Shown: in pieces, positions 32,011 to 44,801 of the stretch
How positions within the stretch are numbered: position 1 is the first letter of the stretch
Layout of the letters: each line of letters begins with the position of its first letter
Assembly (NCBI RefSeq): GCF_002441935.1
Contig: NZ_CP023668.1
Location: 310,001-374,000, forward strand
DNA: 64,000 bases
Direction: 5' to 3'
Origin: Mesoplasma lactucae ATCC 49193
GTDB lineage: Bacteria > Bacillota_I > Bacilli_A > Mycoplasmatales > Mycoplasmataceae
The notes under the pieces: generated by a model
Database searches by the model: none
What the model was told of the DNA's origin: nothing
What the model saw: only the letters and a program-made list of their open reading frames with translations
Position numbers and translations under genes: made by a program

Positions 32011-32038
32011 AAAAAAAGAGAACCTTAATGTTCTCTTT
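32011..32038 (-). terminator. parC terminator
   Basis: AAAGAGAA and TTCTCTTT stem with T-run on minus, directly after the parC stop codon. Confidence 0.85.
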
Positions 32039-32043
32039 GATAA

Positions 32044-34764
32044 TTAATCATCTAATAAGTCATCAAAACTTAATTGGGTATCTTCACCATCAAGATCTTC
32101 ATCTTTATTTTTATTGTTTTTAGTTGGTAAATCAAAATCAAAATCTGAAAGTAATGATGAACCCATAGTATTTAATTTACTATCAACTGTTTTTTTAACT
32201 TCATCATTTGTTTTAACTTTTTTAGAATCACTAACCTTTTTTGTAGCACTAATATTTGGGTTAAATGTCATAGTCATAGTTGAATCATCATCACTATTTT
32301 TGTCATCTAAATAAGTATCAGAACCATTTGCGATATCATTTGGAGTAATGATATTGTCACAATTGATCATTGCAGCAGTAATATCATGAACTCCAGATGA
32401 TGATAGATTGTCTTTTAAAGTTGAAGTTTTTAAACGGTTTAAATTAATTTCTTTAATTTCGTCTTCAGCAGTTAAAAGTTCTAAAACATCATCATTTTTA
32501 ATAGCAAATCCAAAAGTTAAAAGTTCTTTTCCTCTTTTACGTTCAGGGAATAAACGAACTCCTTTTTTCGGACGAACATATAATGGTAAGTCATCTTGTG
32601 AGAATTTCTTTAAGTTATCTTTATCAGTTAAGAATAAAATTTCGTTTTGATTTTCTAACGGAATAATTGAAGCAATATCATCTGATTTTGAACTTGCTTT
32701 AACTCCTTTAGAGTTAGTTCCTTGTAAAGGAATGTCTTCAAGATCATATCTCACACCATAACCAGTTGAAGTTAAAACTCCAACAGCATTTGTTCTTGAG
32801 TTAACTAAGAAAGCAGAAACTAGTTCATCATCTTTTCCTAATTTAATTAATCTAAATCCTTTATTAAAGGTTTTAGTTTCTAATTCAGAAATAATAATTC
32901 TTTTAGTTAGACCTTTTTTAGTTCCTAATAATAATTGGTTTTTAGCAGTTGAAAAATCTTTAACAACAAAAGCATTAATGATTTTTTCTTCACCACTCAT
33001 AGTTACAAATTGATTAACATGAGTTCCAGAATCTTTTCATTTATTATTTGGTAATTTAAATAATGGAATTGAATAATAATCTCCACTTGATGAGATCATA
33101 ATTAAATGATCCATGTTGGAAACTTCTTGTTCCATAATTCATAAATCACCAGGTTTTCTTCCAAAAGTTTCTGGTTGGTTTTTACTTTTAACATCGTTTG
33201 TAATCGCTTTTAAATAACCATCTTTTGAAACATATAAAGTAAAGCTCTTTTCAACAATAGTTTCTTTAAGTTCAACATCAAGTGATTCAACTTCATCTTC
33301 AATAATACTGCGACGTTTCTTGCTATATTCTTCTTTAACTTCTAATAAGTTATTAATAATATCTTCATGTTGCGCTTCTTTATCATTTAATAAATGTTGA
33401 TATTCTTTGATTGAAGCTTCTAAATCTTGTTTTTCATTTTTTAATTTTGAAACATCAGTTGAACTTAAACGATATAGTTGCATATCAACAATTGCTTCTG
33501 CTTGAGTTTGTGAAAATTGAAATTCAGCAATTAAATTACTAATTGCGTTTCCACGGTTTTCACTACGACGAATTGTAGCAATTACATGATCTAAAATTGA
33601 CATCGCTTTGATTAAACCATCAACGATTTCTAATCTTTTTAAAGCTTTATCTAAGTTAAATTGGGTTTTTCTAGTGTGAACATCAACATAATGGTTCACA
33701 TAAGATTCAATAATTTCTAATAAACCGACCTGTTTTGGTTGCTTATCAATAATTACAACATTGTTGTAATTATAAGAAATTGATAATGGTGTTTGTTTGA
33801 ATAAATATTTTCTCACAACTTCCATATTAGCTTTTGGTTGAAGATGAATTGCAATACGAACTAAATGTTCTCGTCCTGATTCATCAATAATTTCTTTAAC
33901 CCCAAGTCCAGGATTATTATCAACAACTTCACCAATTTTTTTCACTAAATCAGTTTTAACAACTTCGTATGGGATTTCATCAATAACAATTGTTTCTTTT
34001 TCTTCATGTCATTTAGAATTAAGAATAATTCTTCCCTTACCAGTTTTAAAAGCTTCTTTAATTCCATCAACACCTTGAATGATTCCTCCAGTTGGAAAAT
34101 CTGGTCCTTTGATGTATTTCATAGCCTGACTTAAAGTTAAGTCAGGGTTTTTAATATAAGCTACAACAACATCAATCACTTCTTTTAAGTTGTGAGGTGG
34201 CATATTTGTAGCATATCCAGCAGCAATTCCGGTTGAACCATTTACTAAAATGTTTGGAAAGTATGCTGGTAAAACAGTTGGTTCTTTTAATTTGTCATCA
34301 TAGTTTGGTGCAAATTCAACAGTATTTTTATCTAAATCTCTTAATAAAAGTTCAGAGATTTTTTCTAATTTTGCTTCAGTATAACGATAAGCAGCAGCAC
34401 TATCACCATCAATAGATCCGTTATTTCCTTGCATACGAACAAGAGTTGAACCCATTTTTCAATCTTGTGACATTCTGACCATTGCTTCATAAATTGAACT
34501 ATCACCATGAGGGTGATATTTTCCCATAACATCCCCAACAATTCTTGCTGATTTTAATGTTGGTTTGTTATAAGAAAGTTTTAGTTCGTTCATCCCATAT
34601 AAAATTCTTCTTTGAACTGGTTTTAACCCGTCACGAACATCGGGTAAAGCACGTTCTTGGATAACATATTTAGCATAACGACCAAATCTGTCCTCCATTA
34701 ATTCACCTAAGGGAAAGGAAATTATTTCACTATTAGCTTCTAAGCTATTTTTTTTATTAGCCAT
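32044..34764 (-). CDS. parC: DNA topoisomerase IV subunit A (ParC)
   Basis: The product is 906 aa. It breaks and rejoins DNA to separate daughter chromosomes. Seen: [22 protein letters not shown] near residue 37, [15 protein letters not shown] near residue 81, and catalytic Tyr in [12 protein letters not shown] near residue 120, then coiled coil and a beta-pinwheel C-terminal domain. After that is an acidic, low-complexity tail of about 110 residues ending SFDDLLDD. I use ATG 34764 (MANKK); ATG 34773 has the Shine-Dalgarno abutting it. ParC rather than GyrA is judged from pairing with parE and lack of a clear GyrA box. Confidence 0.88.
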
Positions 34765-34795
34765 TCTTGGCATCTTCCTTTCGAATAATTTATTT

Positions 34796-35686
34796 TTATT
34801 TTAAGTTATAAACTTTTTTAATATATGTTGTTAAATCAATTGCTCTATTAACTTCACTACCAGCAGTAGTTAATGATTGCTTTTTAGCAAACAATTTTGA
34901 TGTATATAAGTTTGGATGACTTATTGCAACAACGTTTTGGTAGTATTTCAAGGTATTTAAAATAATTCTTGTAGTTTGTGAAAACTTAACTAATGTATCG
35001 TATAGAGTTTGAAGATTAGTTGTTTCATAATTTACACTTCCATCAAAGATAATGACATCATCTAGTTTAACCATTGCTTCAAAAACCATATCGTTTGGTT
35101 TATTTTGATCATCATTGTTATTTTTAATTGAATAACTTGGTGATAATTCAAAAAAGTTAATACGATAAATTGCATCAGAAATAGTTTTAATTTCTTGTTG
35201 TAATTTAGCTTTGATTGCAGGTTTATTTTCTTTGGCTTTTGGTTGCACCATTCCTTGTAAATCTGTGTTTTTAAAAGCACTTAATAAGTCAAATAAATCG
35301 ATTGCTACGATTTCAGTTTGTAAACTTAATTTTTGTTTTTTAAACTCATGTTTATCTTTAATAACATATTTTTTGTTTTCTAAACCATAAACATTAGCGT
35401 TTTTAAGATTAGTTAAAACAGTGTTATATAGATTAGTTTGAGCAATGATTGTTTCTAAAAATCATTGCTTGTCAGTTTCATCATTTTTATTAATAGCATA
35501 AGTGTTGTTTTTAGCACTAGTTAAATCTTGATTAGTTGAAACAACTTCAATAACAGTTTGTGAAGCATCATCTTTATCAATTAAGTAACGATAAGGTCAT
35601 ACTTCTTCATATTGTGAAAGTGTGGTTGCAACTTGATTTAAGTTATCAAGTGCTTTAGTAATTTCTTGTTCTACATTTTTAGGCAT
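34796..35686 (-). CDS. Hypothetical protein between parE and parC, 296 aa
   Basis: Not recognised. A soluble protein, mostly helical, without TM segment or signal. It sits within the parE-parC operon, where these two genes are usually adjacent or overlapping. The start ATG 35686 follows the parE stop by 33 nt and is preceded by GGAGGATAT. Contents such as [26 protein letters not shown] give no clear motif. The position suggests a role connected with topoisomerase IV or chromosome segregation, by inference only. Confidence 0.75.
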
Positions 35687-35719
35687 AATTTTATATCCTC
35701 CTTGAATTGTGTCTAACAA

Positions 35720-37654
<1,935 letters not shown>

Positions 37655-37684
37655 TTAATAACCCCATTTTCTAATAACTAATAA

Positions 37685-38215
37685 TTATTGATTGTCATAG
37701 ATTGTATCTAAGATATAACCTTGTGTATCAATTAAATCAGCTCTTAAATCATCATTTAAGAACGGATTTTCTTTATCCCTACTTAATAGTTTCATAACGA
37801 TTTCTAATAAATCATCAATTAACATTTCATAACAGAAAATAACATCTTTAAAATCTTTTTTACTGATTTCATAAACATTAACTCCTGTTTGATTATCATC
37901 ATCATACATTTGATCTAAATTAGTGATTTTTTTAACCTTCATTGGTTTATCCTTCATTTTGTCAAAATATTGTAGAAGATATTTTGTTCAATATCAGGTT
38001 GCATCTTCATTCTTTTCAGATTGTAAATCACCTTGTAGATATGATTTAGCTTCTTTTGAATCTAAATCAACTGTATGGAAGGGAACTAAATATAATTCAT
38101 CTTTAATTGTAGAAATTAAAAATAACCCGGTTAGTTCATTTCCGTGTTGATAAATATAAAAATTTCTAATTAATGGTGTGTGTTTTTCATCAATTGTCTT
38201 GTAGTCTAATTTCAT
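37685..38215 (-). CDS. Hypothetical protein upstream of parE, 176 aa
   Basis: Not recognised. One continuous frame with UGA as Trp (ATWYWTKYLL), which would look like two short ORFs under the standard code. A soluble protein with a beta-rich first half (GNELTGLFLISTIKDELYLVPFHTVDLD) and helical second half. GAGGTTAT lies before ATG 38215. It ends 31 nt upstream of parE and is likely in the same operon. Confidence 0.75.
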
Positions 38216-38278
38216 TTTCTTATAACCTCAATACTAATAATAACATTGTTAAATCATTTACTTTTCACCCGATAGAAA

Positions 38279-38342
38279 AAACCATTCCAAAAAATGAAAA
38301 TAACTTTAATTGTGAAGTTATTTATTTTTGAAATGGTTTTAA
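38279..38342 (-). terminator. Long hairpin terminator after the ferritin-like gene
   Basis: Arms AACCATTCCAAAAA and TTTTTGAAATGGTT enclose a second stem AAATAACTT/AAGTTATTT. T-run on the minus strand past the ferritin-like stop. Confidence 0.75.
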
Positions 38343-38348
38343 TTTATC

Positions 38349-38885
38349 TTAGTCAGCTTTGAATCCAGCCATTGGGTGAATCACATCTTCTGGGTTAATT
38401 TCTTCTCTTTTTCCCATACGACGATCTAGTCCAGCTAAAGTAGTTCCATTCATTTCGATTCTGTCTAAAATATCTTTATTTTCATCAATTTCAGTTCAGT
38501 AGTCTTTAATGAATCATGAGTAGAATTCTGCTGTTAAATAATCATTTTTCGCAATTGCGTTTTGTTTAATTTTTAAAGCAAAATCTAAAGTCTTTTGTCT
38601 CATGTTGATGTAGAAAGTAACTGCATCTTTTGGATTTTGAATTGTAAAGGTTTTAAAGTCTGGAGATTTAATTTCATAATCTTCAGCTCCAGTTGTTCCT
38701 TGTAAGTAATTAATAATTCTTCTTTGGTGCATAAATTCATCTTCTGATTGCACTTGATAGAATCAAGAAAAACCTGGGAATCCATTTAAGCTAAGTTGTT
38801 GTGAAAGTCACATACATTCTAGTTGTGTTTGAATGTGTAAATTTAAGAAATCTACAACATCTTGTTTTACGTCTTTGTTTATCAT
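38349..38885 (-). CDS. ftn: Ferritin-like four-helix protein with half ferroxidase site
   Basis: The product is 178 aa, the length of bacterial ferritins. Helix A (NLHIQTQLECMWLSQQL) and helix B (EDEFMHQRRIINYL) match FtnA and keep Glu23, Glu50 and His53 of the first iron site. Helix C (MRQKTLDFALK) and helix D (KDYWTEIDENKD) lack the Glu/Gln ligands of the second site, so di-iron oxidation may be altered. It would store iron or shield DNA from oxidation. Single-gene transcript with its own hairpin. Confidence 0.72.
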
Positions 38886-38949
38886 TGTTAATTAACTCCT
38901 TTTTTATTTTTAATATCATAGCATAAGTTAATGATTATTAATGATTTTT

Positions 38950-40455
38950 TTAAAGTTTAAGGCCGTATTTATCATTGATTTTTTTATCTACTAAATAAGT
39001 AATATCTTCTCCTAGATGTTCCAGCGAAATTTGATTAATTGTTTCAAATGATGCCATATTATCTTTATCATTAAGACATTCCTTCTCACAATATTTCGCA
39101 AGAACTTCAGCAGTTAAAGCAACGATAGATTTACCTTCAATATCCAATCTGTTACCTTTTGAAAATCTTGGCGATACAACAATGCAATATTTTGAAGCGT
39201 TAAGAGATATGTGTCGTTCAAGTCTTGAGGGATTTAAGTCAACATATGATTTTCTTGATTTAGCTTCCACATTAATTTTATATGTTCCATCATCAAATGA
39301 ATTCTCAAAGGCGCATAGTAAATCAGTATTACCCGAACCGCTAATAATTTCCACATTTAAATTTTCTCTAAATAATTCAAAGACAGGTTTTAATGATTGC
39401 TCAAAAGATTTTCCATCTTTGGTTCCGTATTTTGCTTCTTGTGTCATATGGTTAACCATTGATACAATTTCATTCACTCTTTCGGAGTCTTTAAATATTG
39501 TTGAGTAATAATTTAAAAAATCAATTTCATATAATTCTTCTTTTCAATCATCTTTTGAAAATATGTTAGGATCTTTTAATGATATTGGAATTTCTCAGCA
39601 AGGAAATTTTTTAAGTAATTCTTTTGAAGGCTCAATTAAATCATCAGCTAATTTGATATAACCAGGGAAATTCCCTTTTTTATTTTTTATTTTTACTCCA
39701 TCATTTCTAAATGTCTTAGTATTACCATGTTGGAATTTGAAAATGTGTCCTTCATTGTGTAAAGGATCGCCACATATTTCTAAAACATTAAACTCAGAAA
39801 ATAATCTAGAAAAATAATTTTTTACTTCATGTAGGCAATTTGCAAAAATAGACTCATAATTCGGAACATCAATAAATTTTTGTTTTTTGTTTTGATATGA
39901 AAGTTTTCTATAATCAAGCAAAACATCAATCAGTTCGTAATAATCATTCTCATTAATACTTGTTATGAAATTTAGTATGTATATAAATTCATCAAAATAA
40001 ATTCTATTGTTCAGTTTTTCTTCAGTTAACAGACTGATTATCAATCTTCCAAAATAAATTTCAAAATCCAAATCAGTCTTGCTATATGGATGAGGATATT
40101 GCATTGAAAAAAGATTAATAAGTACATTTTTTGATTCTTCTATGGTTCCTCTTACAATATTTGATGTGCTTATAGTAGGGATAAAATATTCTTCCTTGGT
40201 TTTGAGATTTTTTTGTGAATATCCAAACATGTAAAAAGCTAACTGACTTTTTCTAACTCCCATTGTAGAAGCTGAACCTTTTTTACTACGGCCTTTATAA
40301 GCTCCAGTATTAAAAAGCTCTTGTTTTATATCGTTATTATTAATAGATTTAGTTTTGTCGGAAATTGCATCAAGAAATGGGACAACGTGATCTCTAGAAC
40401 TAATATTTTTTTGTAAAATTCATCTATGTTCTTTAGTTCTTTTTAATTTTTCCAT
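38950..40455 (-). CDS. Type II restriction endonuclease, PD-(D/E)xK fold
   Basis: The product is 501 aa. The C-terminal third holds a nuclease-like core: SGSGNTDLLCAFENSF with the acidic D, then INVEAKSRKSY (E-A-K) near residue 380, matching D-x(n)-E-x-K. The N-terminal 300 residues would recognise DNA. No closer homology can be stated; AlwI-like size and layout is a guess. Its start overlaps the methyltransferase gene by 23 nt in another frame, so it is translated with it and after the protecting enzymes, the order that avoids self-cutting. Confidence 0.75.
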
Positions 40456-41509
40456 TGGAATTAATACCTCTCAAAATGTTTTCACTGAAACGTGGTGGAA
40501 TAGCCTCTCCTATCACAGTTCTAATTAGAGTTTCCGAACATCAATCAGGTAAGTCTAAATCAGGATTTAATGAAGATACAATGAAAGTTTCTCTCAGTGT
40601 TAATGCGCGAGCATCGCTATATGTGCCATCTTTATTTTTTCTTCCTGGATGAACATTATTGTGTCCACCCATACTTCCATTGTTAATAGCTCTAGCTGGG
40701 GAAGGTTCATTTCACTTCATTCGTTTATATGTGTTATGAAAACCTTTAATTTTTTCACCATTAGGTTTTCTAGGATAATAAAAATCGTTTGCCATAGCAG
40801 ATTTTCCTTCTGGAGTATGTGACATAGCCAAAATTTCACGGTCATTATGAACTTTTGCCTTATGTCATTTTATTCCACTATCTTGTCCCGATTCTAAAGA
40901 TGGAAGATCACCAATAGCTTCTTCTAAAGTTATTCTTTTTTTTGGAATCGGGTCTGCTCATTTTAAGTTATTTTTGAACATTTTTATGAAGCCTCTAGGG
41001 CGGCTTTGAGGAACACCATAATCCGCAGCATTTAATACAAAGGAATCAATATTATATTTATCAGAAAATTCAATATGCATAATATCAGTAAGTTTTTTTA
41101 ACTCACCTTTATATGGAAAAAATAATTTTAAAAATTTTGGAACATTTTCTATTAATATGTAGTCGAAATCATTGTCTTTTATCATATCTATTACATAAAA
41201 TATTAAATAATTTCTTTTATCAGTTGAATATTCTTTTTTTCCCATTGTGCTCATACCTTGGCATGGAGGGGTGGCAATTAAAAATTTACAATCATTTTTT
41301 TTAACTTGTTCATCAAACTTTTTAAATACTTGCTCATCGGTAATATCACCGCAAATCATTTCAGTTTCTGGATGAAAAAAACTATATAGAGCTGCTCTTT
41401 TACTTAAAAGTTCGTTCGCTACTTTGATGTCAATCCCAATTTCATCAAAGTAAGTTTCAGCGATTCCTGCGCTAGAAAACATAGATGCGCCTTTTATATT
41501 TTTAGTCAT
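40433..41509 (-). CDS. C5-cytosine DNA methyltransferase 1
   Basis: The product is 358 aa. It places a methyl on carbon 5 of cytosine in one strand of the site. Seen: motif [17 protein letters not shown], motif IV with catalytic Cys ATPPCQGMS near residue 82, motif VI LIENV near residue 122, motif VIII QSRPRG near residue 175, and motif X IGEAIPP. Paralogue of the neighbouring enzyme over its whole length; the target-recognition part (after SPARAINNG) differs. Overlaps the second methyltransferase by 8 nt upstream and the nuclease downstream. Confidence 0.9.
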
Positions 41510-42575
41510 TTTTCTTAAGCCCTTTCAATAATGAATTAATTAATTTTGGAGGGACAGCTTCACCAATCATTTGTCTTATTTGTATATCAGAAGAAAAATT
41601 AGGGATATCCATGTCAGGGTTTAAAGAAGATAAAATAAACAATTCTCTTAATGACAAAACTCTAGCATCAGAATAAGTTCCATCAGGTCTTTTTCTACCT
41701 GGATGGACATTACTTTGTGATGAAATACAATCATTTCTCATTGTGATTGTTGGTGCTGGTTCATCTCAAGACATTCTTTTATATGATGCTGCATACCCTT
41801 TAACTCTTTCACCAGTTTTTTTATTTTTTGGGTAGTAAATTTCATTTTCAAAAGCAGAATGCCCAGAAGGTGTGTGAGAAAGAATCTCAATATGCTCAGG
41901 AGTGTGCTTTCGAGCATTATGATTTTTTATATTAGATGTTTCATTTGATTCTAGAGATGGTAGATCGCCAATTGCCTCTCTTAACGTAATTGGTTTATGC
42001 TTTTTAGGTTCTTCTCAATCATTACCATCTTTTCACATTCTGATAATTGAACGTTCTCTATGTTGAGGCACTCCATAATATTGAGCATCAAATATTTCAA
42101 AGGAAAGATTATATTTGTCACTATATTTATTTCTCACTATTTCCTCAATTGATTTCAAAGAACCATTGCTAGGATATTTAATTTTAAAAAAACGAGCTAC
42201 ATTTTCTATCATTACGTATTCAGGATCTAATTCATCAATGATATCAAAAACATCAAAAATTAAGTAATTTCTATCATCAGATAACATTTGATCATTAGAC
42301 TTGTTTTTTCCAATTAAACTAACTCCTTGACAAGGAGGAGTTGCAAAAATGAAATTAACCTTCTTCTTTTTTGCTTCGTTAATTATTTTGTCTTTTATGC
42401 TTTTTTCTGTAATATCTCCGCAAATCATTTCAGTTTTTGGATGTCAAAATTGGTGAGTTTTTGCCCTTATAGGCAATAATTCAGAAGACAATACAACCTT
42501 CGAATCAGTCCCATCAAAGCCAAATTCTGCAATTCCGGCACTAGAAAAAAGAGATAAAACTCTATTCTTTCCCAT
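41502..42575 (-). CDS. C5-cytosine DNA methyltransferase 2
   Basis: The product is 357 aa, first gene of the restriction-modification operon. Motif [16 protein letters not shown], motif IV FATPPCQGVS near residue 83, motif VI MIENV near residue 125, motif VIII QHRERS near residue 180, motif X IGEAVPP. Two different C5 enzymes in tandem are what is expected when the site is asymmetric and each strand needs its own enzyme. GGGGAAAA precedes ATG 42575. Confidence 0.9.
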
Positions 42576-42710
42576 ATTTTTTCCCCTTTTCAATTGAATA
42601 TTAAAAAATAAATAAAATTGAATTTTTATTCACTTATGATATTTTTACAATACTAAATTATTCAATTTCGATTATATCAAACAGAAACAAGTTTAGTGGG
42701 GGTAATGAAA
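42576..42710. other. Promoter region of the restriction-modification operon
   Basis: AT-rich spacer. On minus a TATAAT box lies near 42671-42676, about 95 nt before the methyltransferase start; no clear -35. Confidence 0.4.
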
Positions 42711-42744
42711 AAATAGTTGAGTTTTGAGATAGTCAACTATTTTA
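42711..42744 (-). terminator. Terminator of the 43 kb operon
   Basis: AAATAGTTGA and TCAACTATTT around a 12-nt loop, T-run on minus. It overlaps the stop codon of the 156-aa gene. Confidence 0.8.
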
Positions 42745-43207
42745 AAAATTCAATGTTTTCCAAGAATTGCTTGTAGGTTAAAGAGCCTAGACCATATTTT
42801 CCAATTTTAAAACCAGTTATTTGTCAATAACTATTTAATTTTCCGTTATCAGTTAATTTGTCATAAAGTTCTCCAGAATCTAGCTCATCTCAATCTGTAA
42901 AGTATTTGTAGTCAATATATAGTGAACAATTTGAAATCAACGTTTCACCATTTTCATCAGTACAATAACCTTCAATTTTTAAATTAGAATTTAAAATAAT
43001 ATCAGTTTGGTTTTCTTCATTATAAGCAAAAACAAAATCAAACATTTCTTCTAAATTAGTTTTGTTGCCTTTATATTCATATGTTTTGTGTAATCAAGAA
43101 TAAAAAATATGTGCCAAATAAGATAGTTGAATAATCATATAAGTATTTAACAAATTCTCATTCATATCTTGGTGCACATATTTTTCATCTAATAAATTAT
43201 TAGTCAT
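42737..43207 (-). CDS. Hypothetical protein, 156 aa
   Basis: Not recognised. A soluble acidic protein with many aromatic residues and UGA-coded Trp. It starts directly after the stop of uridine kinase copy A (no gap), so translation is likely coupled. The segment LTYKQFLENIEFLK ends the protein. No motif supports a function. Confidence 0.75.
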
Positions 43208-43858
43208 CTAATTATTATTGTCTTCAATTAAAGCAGCAATCTTTGTAGCTACCATATCAACAGCTACATCATTTCCTTCATAATAAGGAACAATTAAATC
43301 AGCATAATCAATACTTGGTTCAACGAACATTTGGTGCATTGGACGAACAACATTTAAATATTGATCGACAACTGATTCTAAACTTCTTCCACGTTTTTCA
43401 ACATCACGTTGTAAACGACGAATAAAACGAACATCATCAGCTGTTTTGATAAATAATTTAATATCTCCCATTTCACGGATTTCTTTTAAATGTAGAGCAA
43501 AGATTCCGTCAAGGATAATTACATCAGCTGGACCAATGGTTTTAGTTTCTTTAGTTCTGTTACTTGTCACAAAGTCATATTGTGGAATTTCAACTGCATG
43601 TCTCTCTTTTAGTTCATTTAAGTCATGAACTAACAAGTCAGTATCAATTGCATCGGGATGATCAAAGTTAACTTTTTTTCGTTCTTCTTCATTTAGATGT
43701 GACAAATCTTTGTAATAATTATCCATTGAAATATAGTCAACAGATTTATCACCAAGAATTTGATTTGCGATTTTTTTAGCAACAGTTGATTTACCAGAAC
43801 CAGAGCAACCAGCAATAATAACAATTGTTACAGGTTTTTTAGTTTGTACGTTTTCCAT
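43208..43858 (-). CDS. udk: Uridine kinase (copy A)
   Basis: The product is 216 aa, the usual length. It phosphorylates uridine and cytidine to UMP and CMP in pyrimidine salvage. Seen: P-loop IIAGCSGSGKSTVAK near residue 16, SMDNYYKDLS near residue 46, NFDHPDAID near residue 67, VIILDGIFAL near residue 115 and PYYEGNDVAVDM near the end. Paralogue of the next upstream gene. Which of the two prefers uridine cannot be told from sequence. Confidence 0.92.
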   Translation of the reverse strand: MENVQTKKPVTIVIIAGCSGSGKSTVAKKIANQILGDKSVDYISMDNYYKDLSHLNEEERKKVNFDHPDAIDTDLLVHDLNELKERHAVEIPQYDFVTSNRTKETKTIGPADVIILDGIFALHLKEIREMGDIKLFIKTADDVRFIRRLQRDVEKRGRSLESVVDQYLNVVRPMHQMFVEPSIDYADLIVPYYEGNDVAVDMVATKIAALIEDNNN

Positions 43859-43957
43859 TTTTTATCTTCTCCCAAGTTTTTAATTAATTTGATTTTACAA
43901 TTATTTGTTCTATTTTGAAACAATTAACATCAATAAAAGATTTATATATTTTATTAT

Positions 43958-43987
43958 AAAAAATGAACGCAAAAAATAGCGTTCATG
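43958..43987 (-). terminator. Terminator after uridine kinase copy B
   Basis: ATGAACGC and GCGTTCAT around a 9-nt loop, T-run on minus. Separates the two paralogues. Confidence 0.8.
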
Positions 43988-43989
43988 AA

Positions 43990-44646
43990 TTACTTGTTGT
44001 TTTCTTCAACTAAAGCAGCAATTTTTGTAGCAACTAAGTCAACAGCGACATCGTTTCCTTCATAATAAGGCACGATTAAATCAGCATTATCTATACTTGG
44101 TTCAACAAAGTATTGGTGCATTGGACGAACAGTGTTTAAGTATTGGTCGATTACTGAATCAATACTTCTTCCACGTTCTTTAACATCACGTTCTAAACGG
44201 CGAATGAATCTTACATCATCAGCAGTTTTAATAAATAATTTAATATCTCCAAAATCACGAATTTTTTCGATATGTAGAGCCAAAATCCCATCAAGAATAA
44301 TAACATCAGCTGGACCCATAATTTTTGGTTCAGCTTTTCTTGTATGACTAACGAAATCATATTGCGGAACAGGAATTGCTTCTCTGTTCTTTAATTTTCC
44401 TAATTGTTCAACTAACAAATCAACGTCGATTGCGTTTGGGTGATCAAAGTTAACAGCTTCTCTCTCATCTTCAGTTAATCCAGATAAGTCTTTATAGTAA
44501 TTATCCATTGAAATGTATTCAACAGATTTATCTCCTAAAATTTGGTCTGAAATTTTTTTAGCTACAGTTGTTTTTCCAGAACCAGATCCACCAGCAATAA
44601 TGATGATTGTTACTGGTTTTTTGTTTTGTGTTTGTGTTTTCTCCAT
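43990..44646 (-). CDS. udk: Uridine kinase (copy B)
   Basis: The product is 218 aa and shares most of its sequence with copy A: P-loop IIAGGSGSGKTTVAK, SMDNYYKDLS, NFDHPNAID, VIILDGILAL and PYYEGNDVAVDL. P-loop has GG where copy A has GC. Behaves like an older tandem duplication with separate transcription, since a hairpin lies between. First gene of the unit, after a divergent spacer with the plus-strand gene. Confidence 0.92.
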   Translation of the reverse strand: MEKTQTQNKKPVTIIIIAGGSGSGKTTVAKKISDQILGDKSVEYISMDNYYKDLSGLTEDEREAVNFDHPNAIDVDLLVEQLGKLKNREAIPVPQYDFVSHTRKAEPKIMGPADVIILDGILALHIEKIRDFGDIKLFIKTADDVRFIRRLERDVKERGRSIDSVIDQYLNTVRPMHQYFVEPSIDNADLIVPYYEGNDVAVDLVATKIAALVEENNK

Positions 44647-44801
44647 TACAAATACCTCAACTTAAAATTATAGGCACTTAGTTGCGGTTATGCAATCTTA
44701 TTATGCTTTGTTTTTTATTTATTCCTTCAGCTCGTTGAAATTTGTTTTTTATTATCATTTAAAAGTGTATATTTTTAATAAAAAGAAGGGTCGAAAAAGT
44801 T
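44647..44801. other. Divergent spacer between udk and the plus-strand gene
   Basis: AT-rich. Contains leaders of both genes; AGAAGGG ribosome site for the plus-strand gene near 44783. No clear -35/-10 pair. Confidence 0.4.

Noticed and set aside
37685-38215. Two small genes (37685-37957 and 37994-38215)
   Set aside because: They are one frame, with in-frame UGA codons in ATWYWTK read as Trp.
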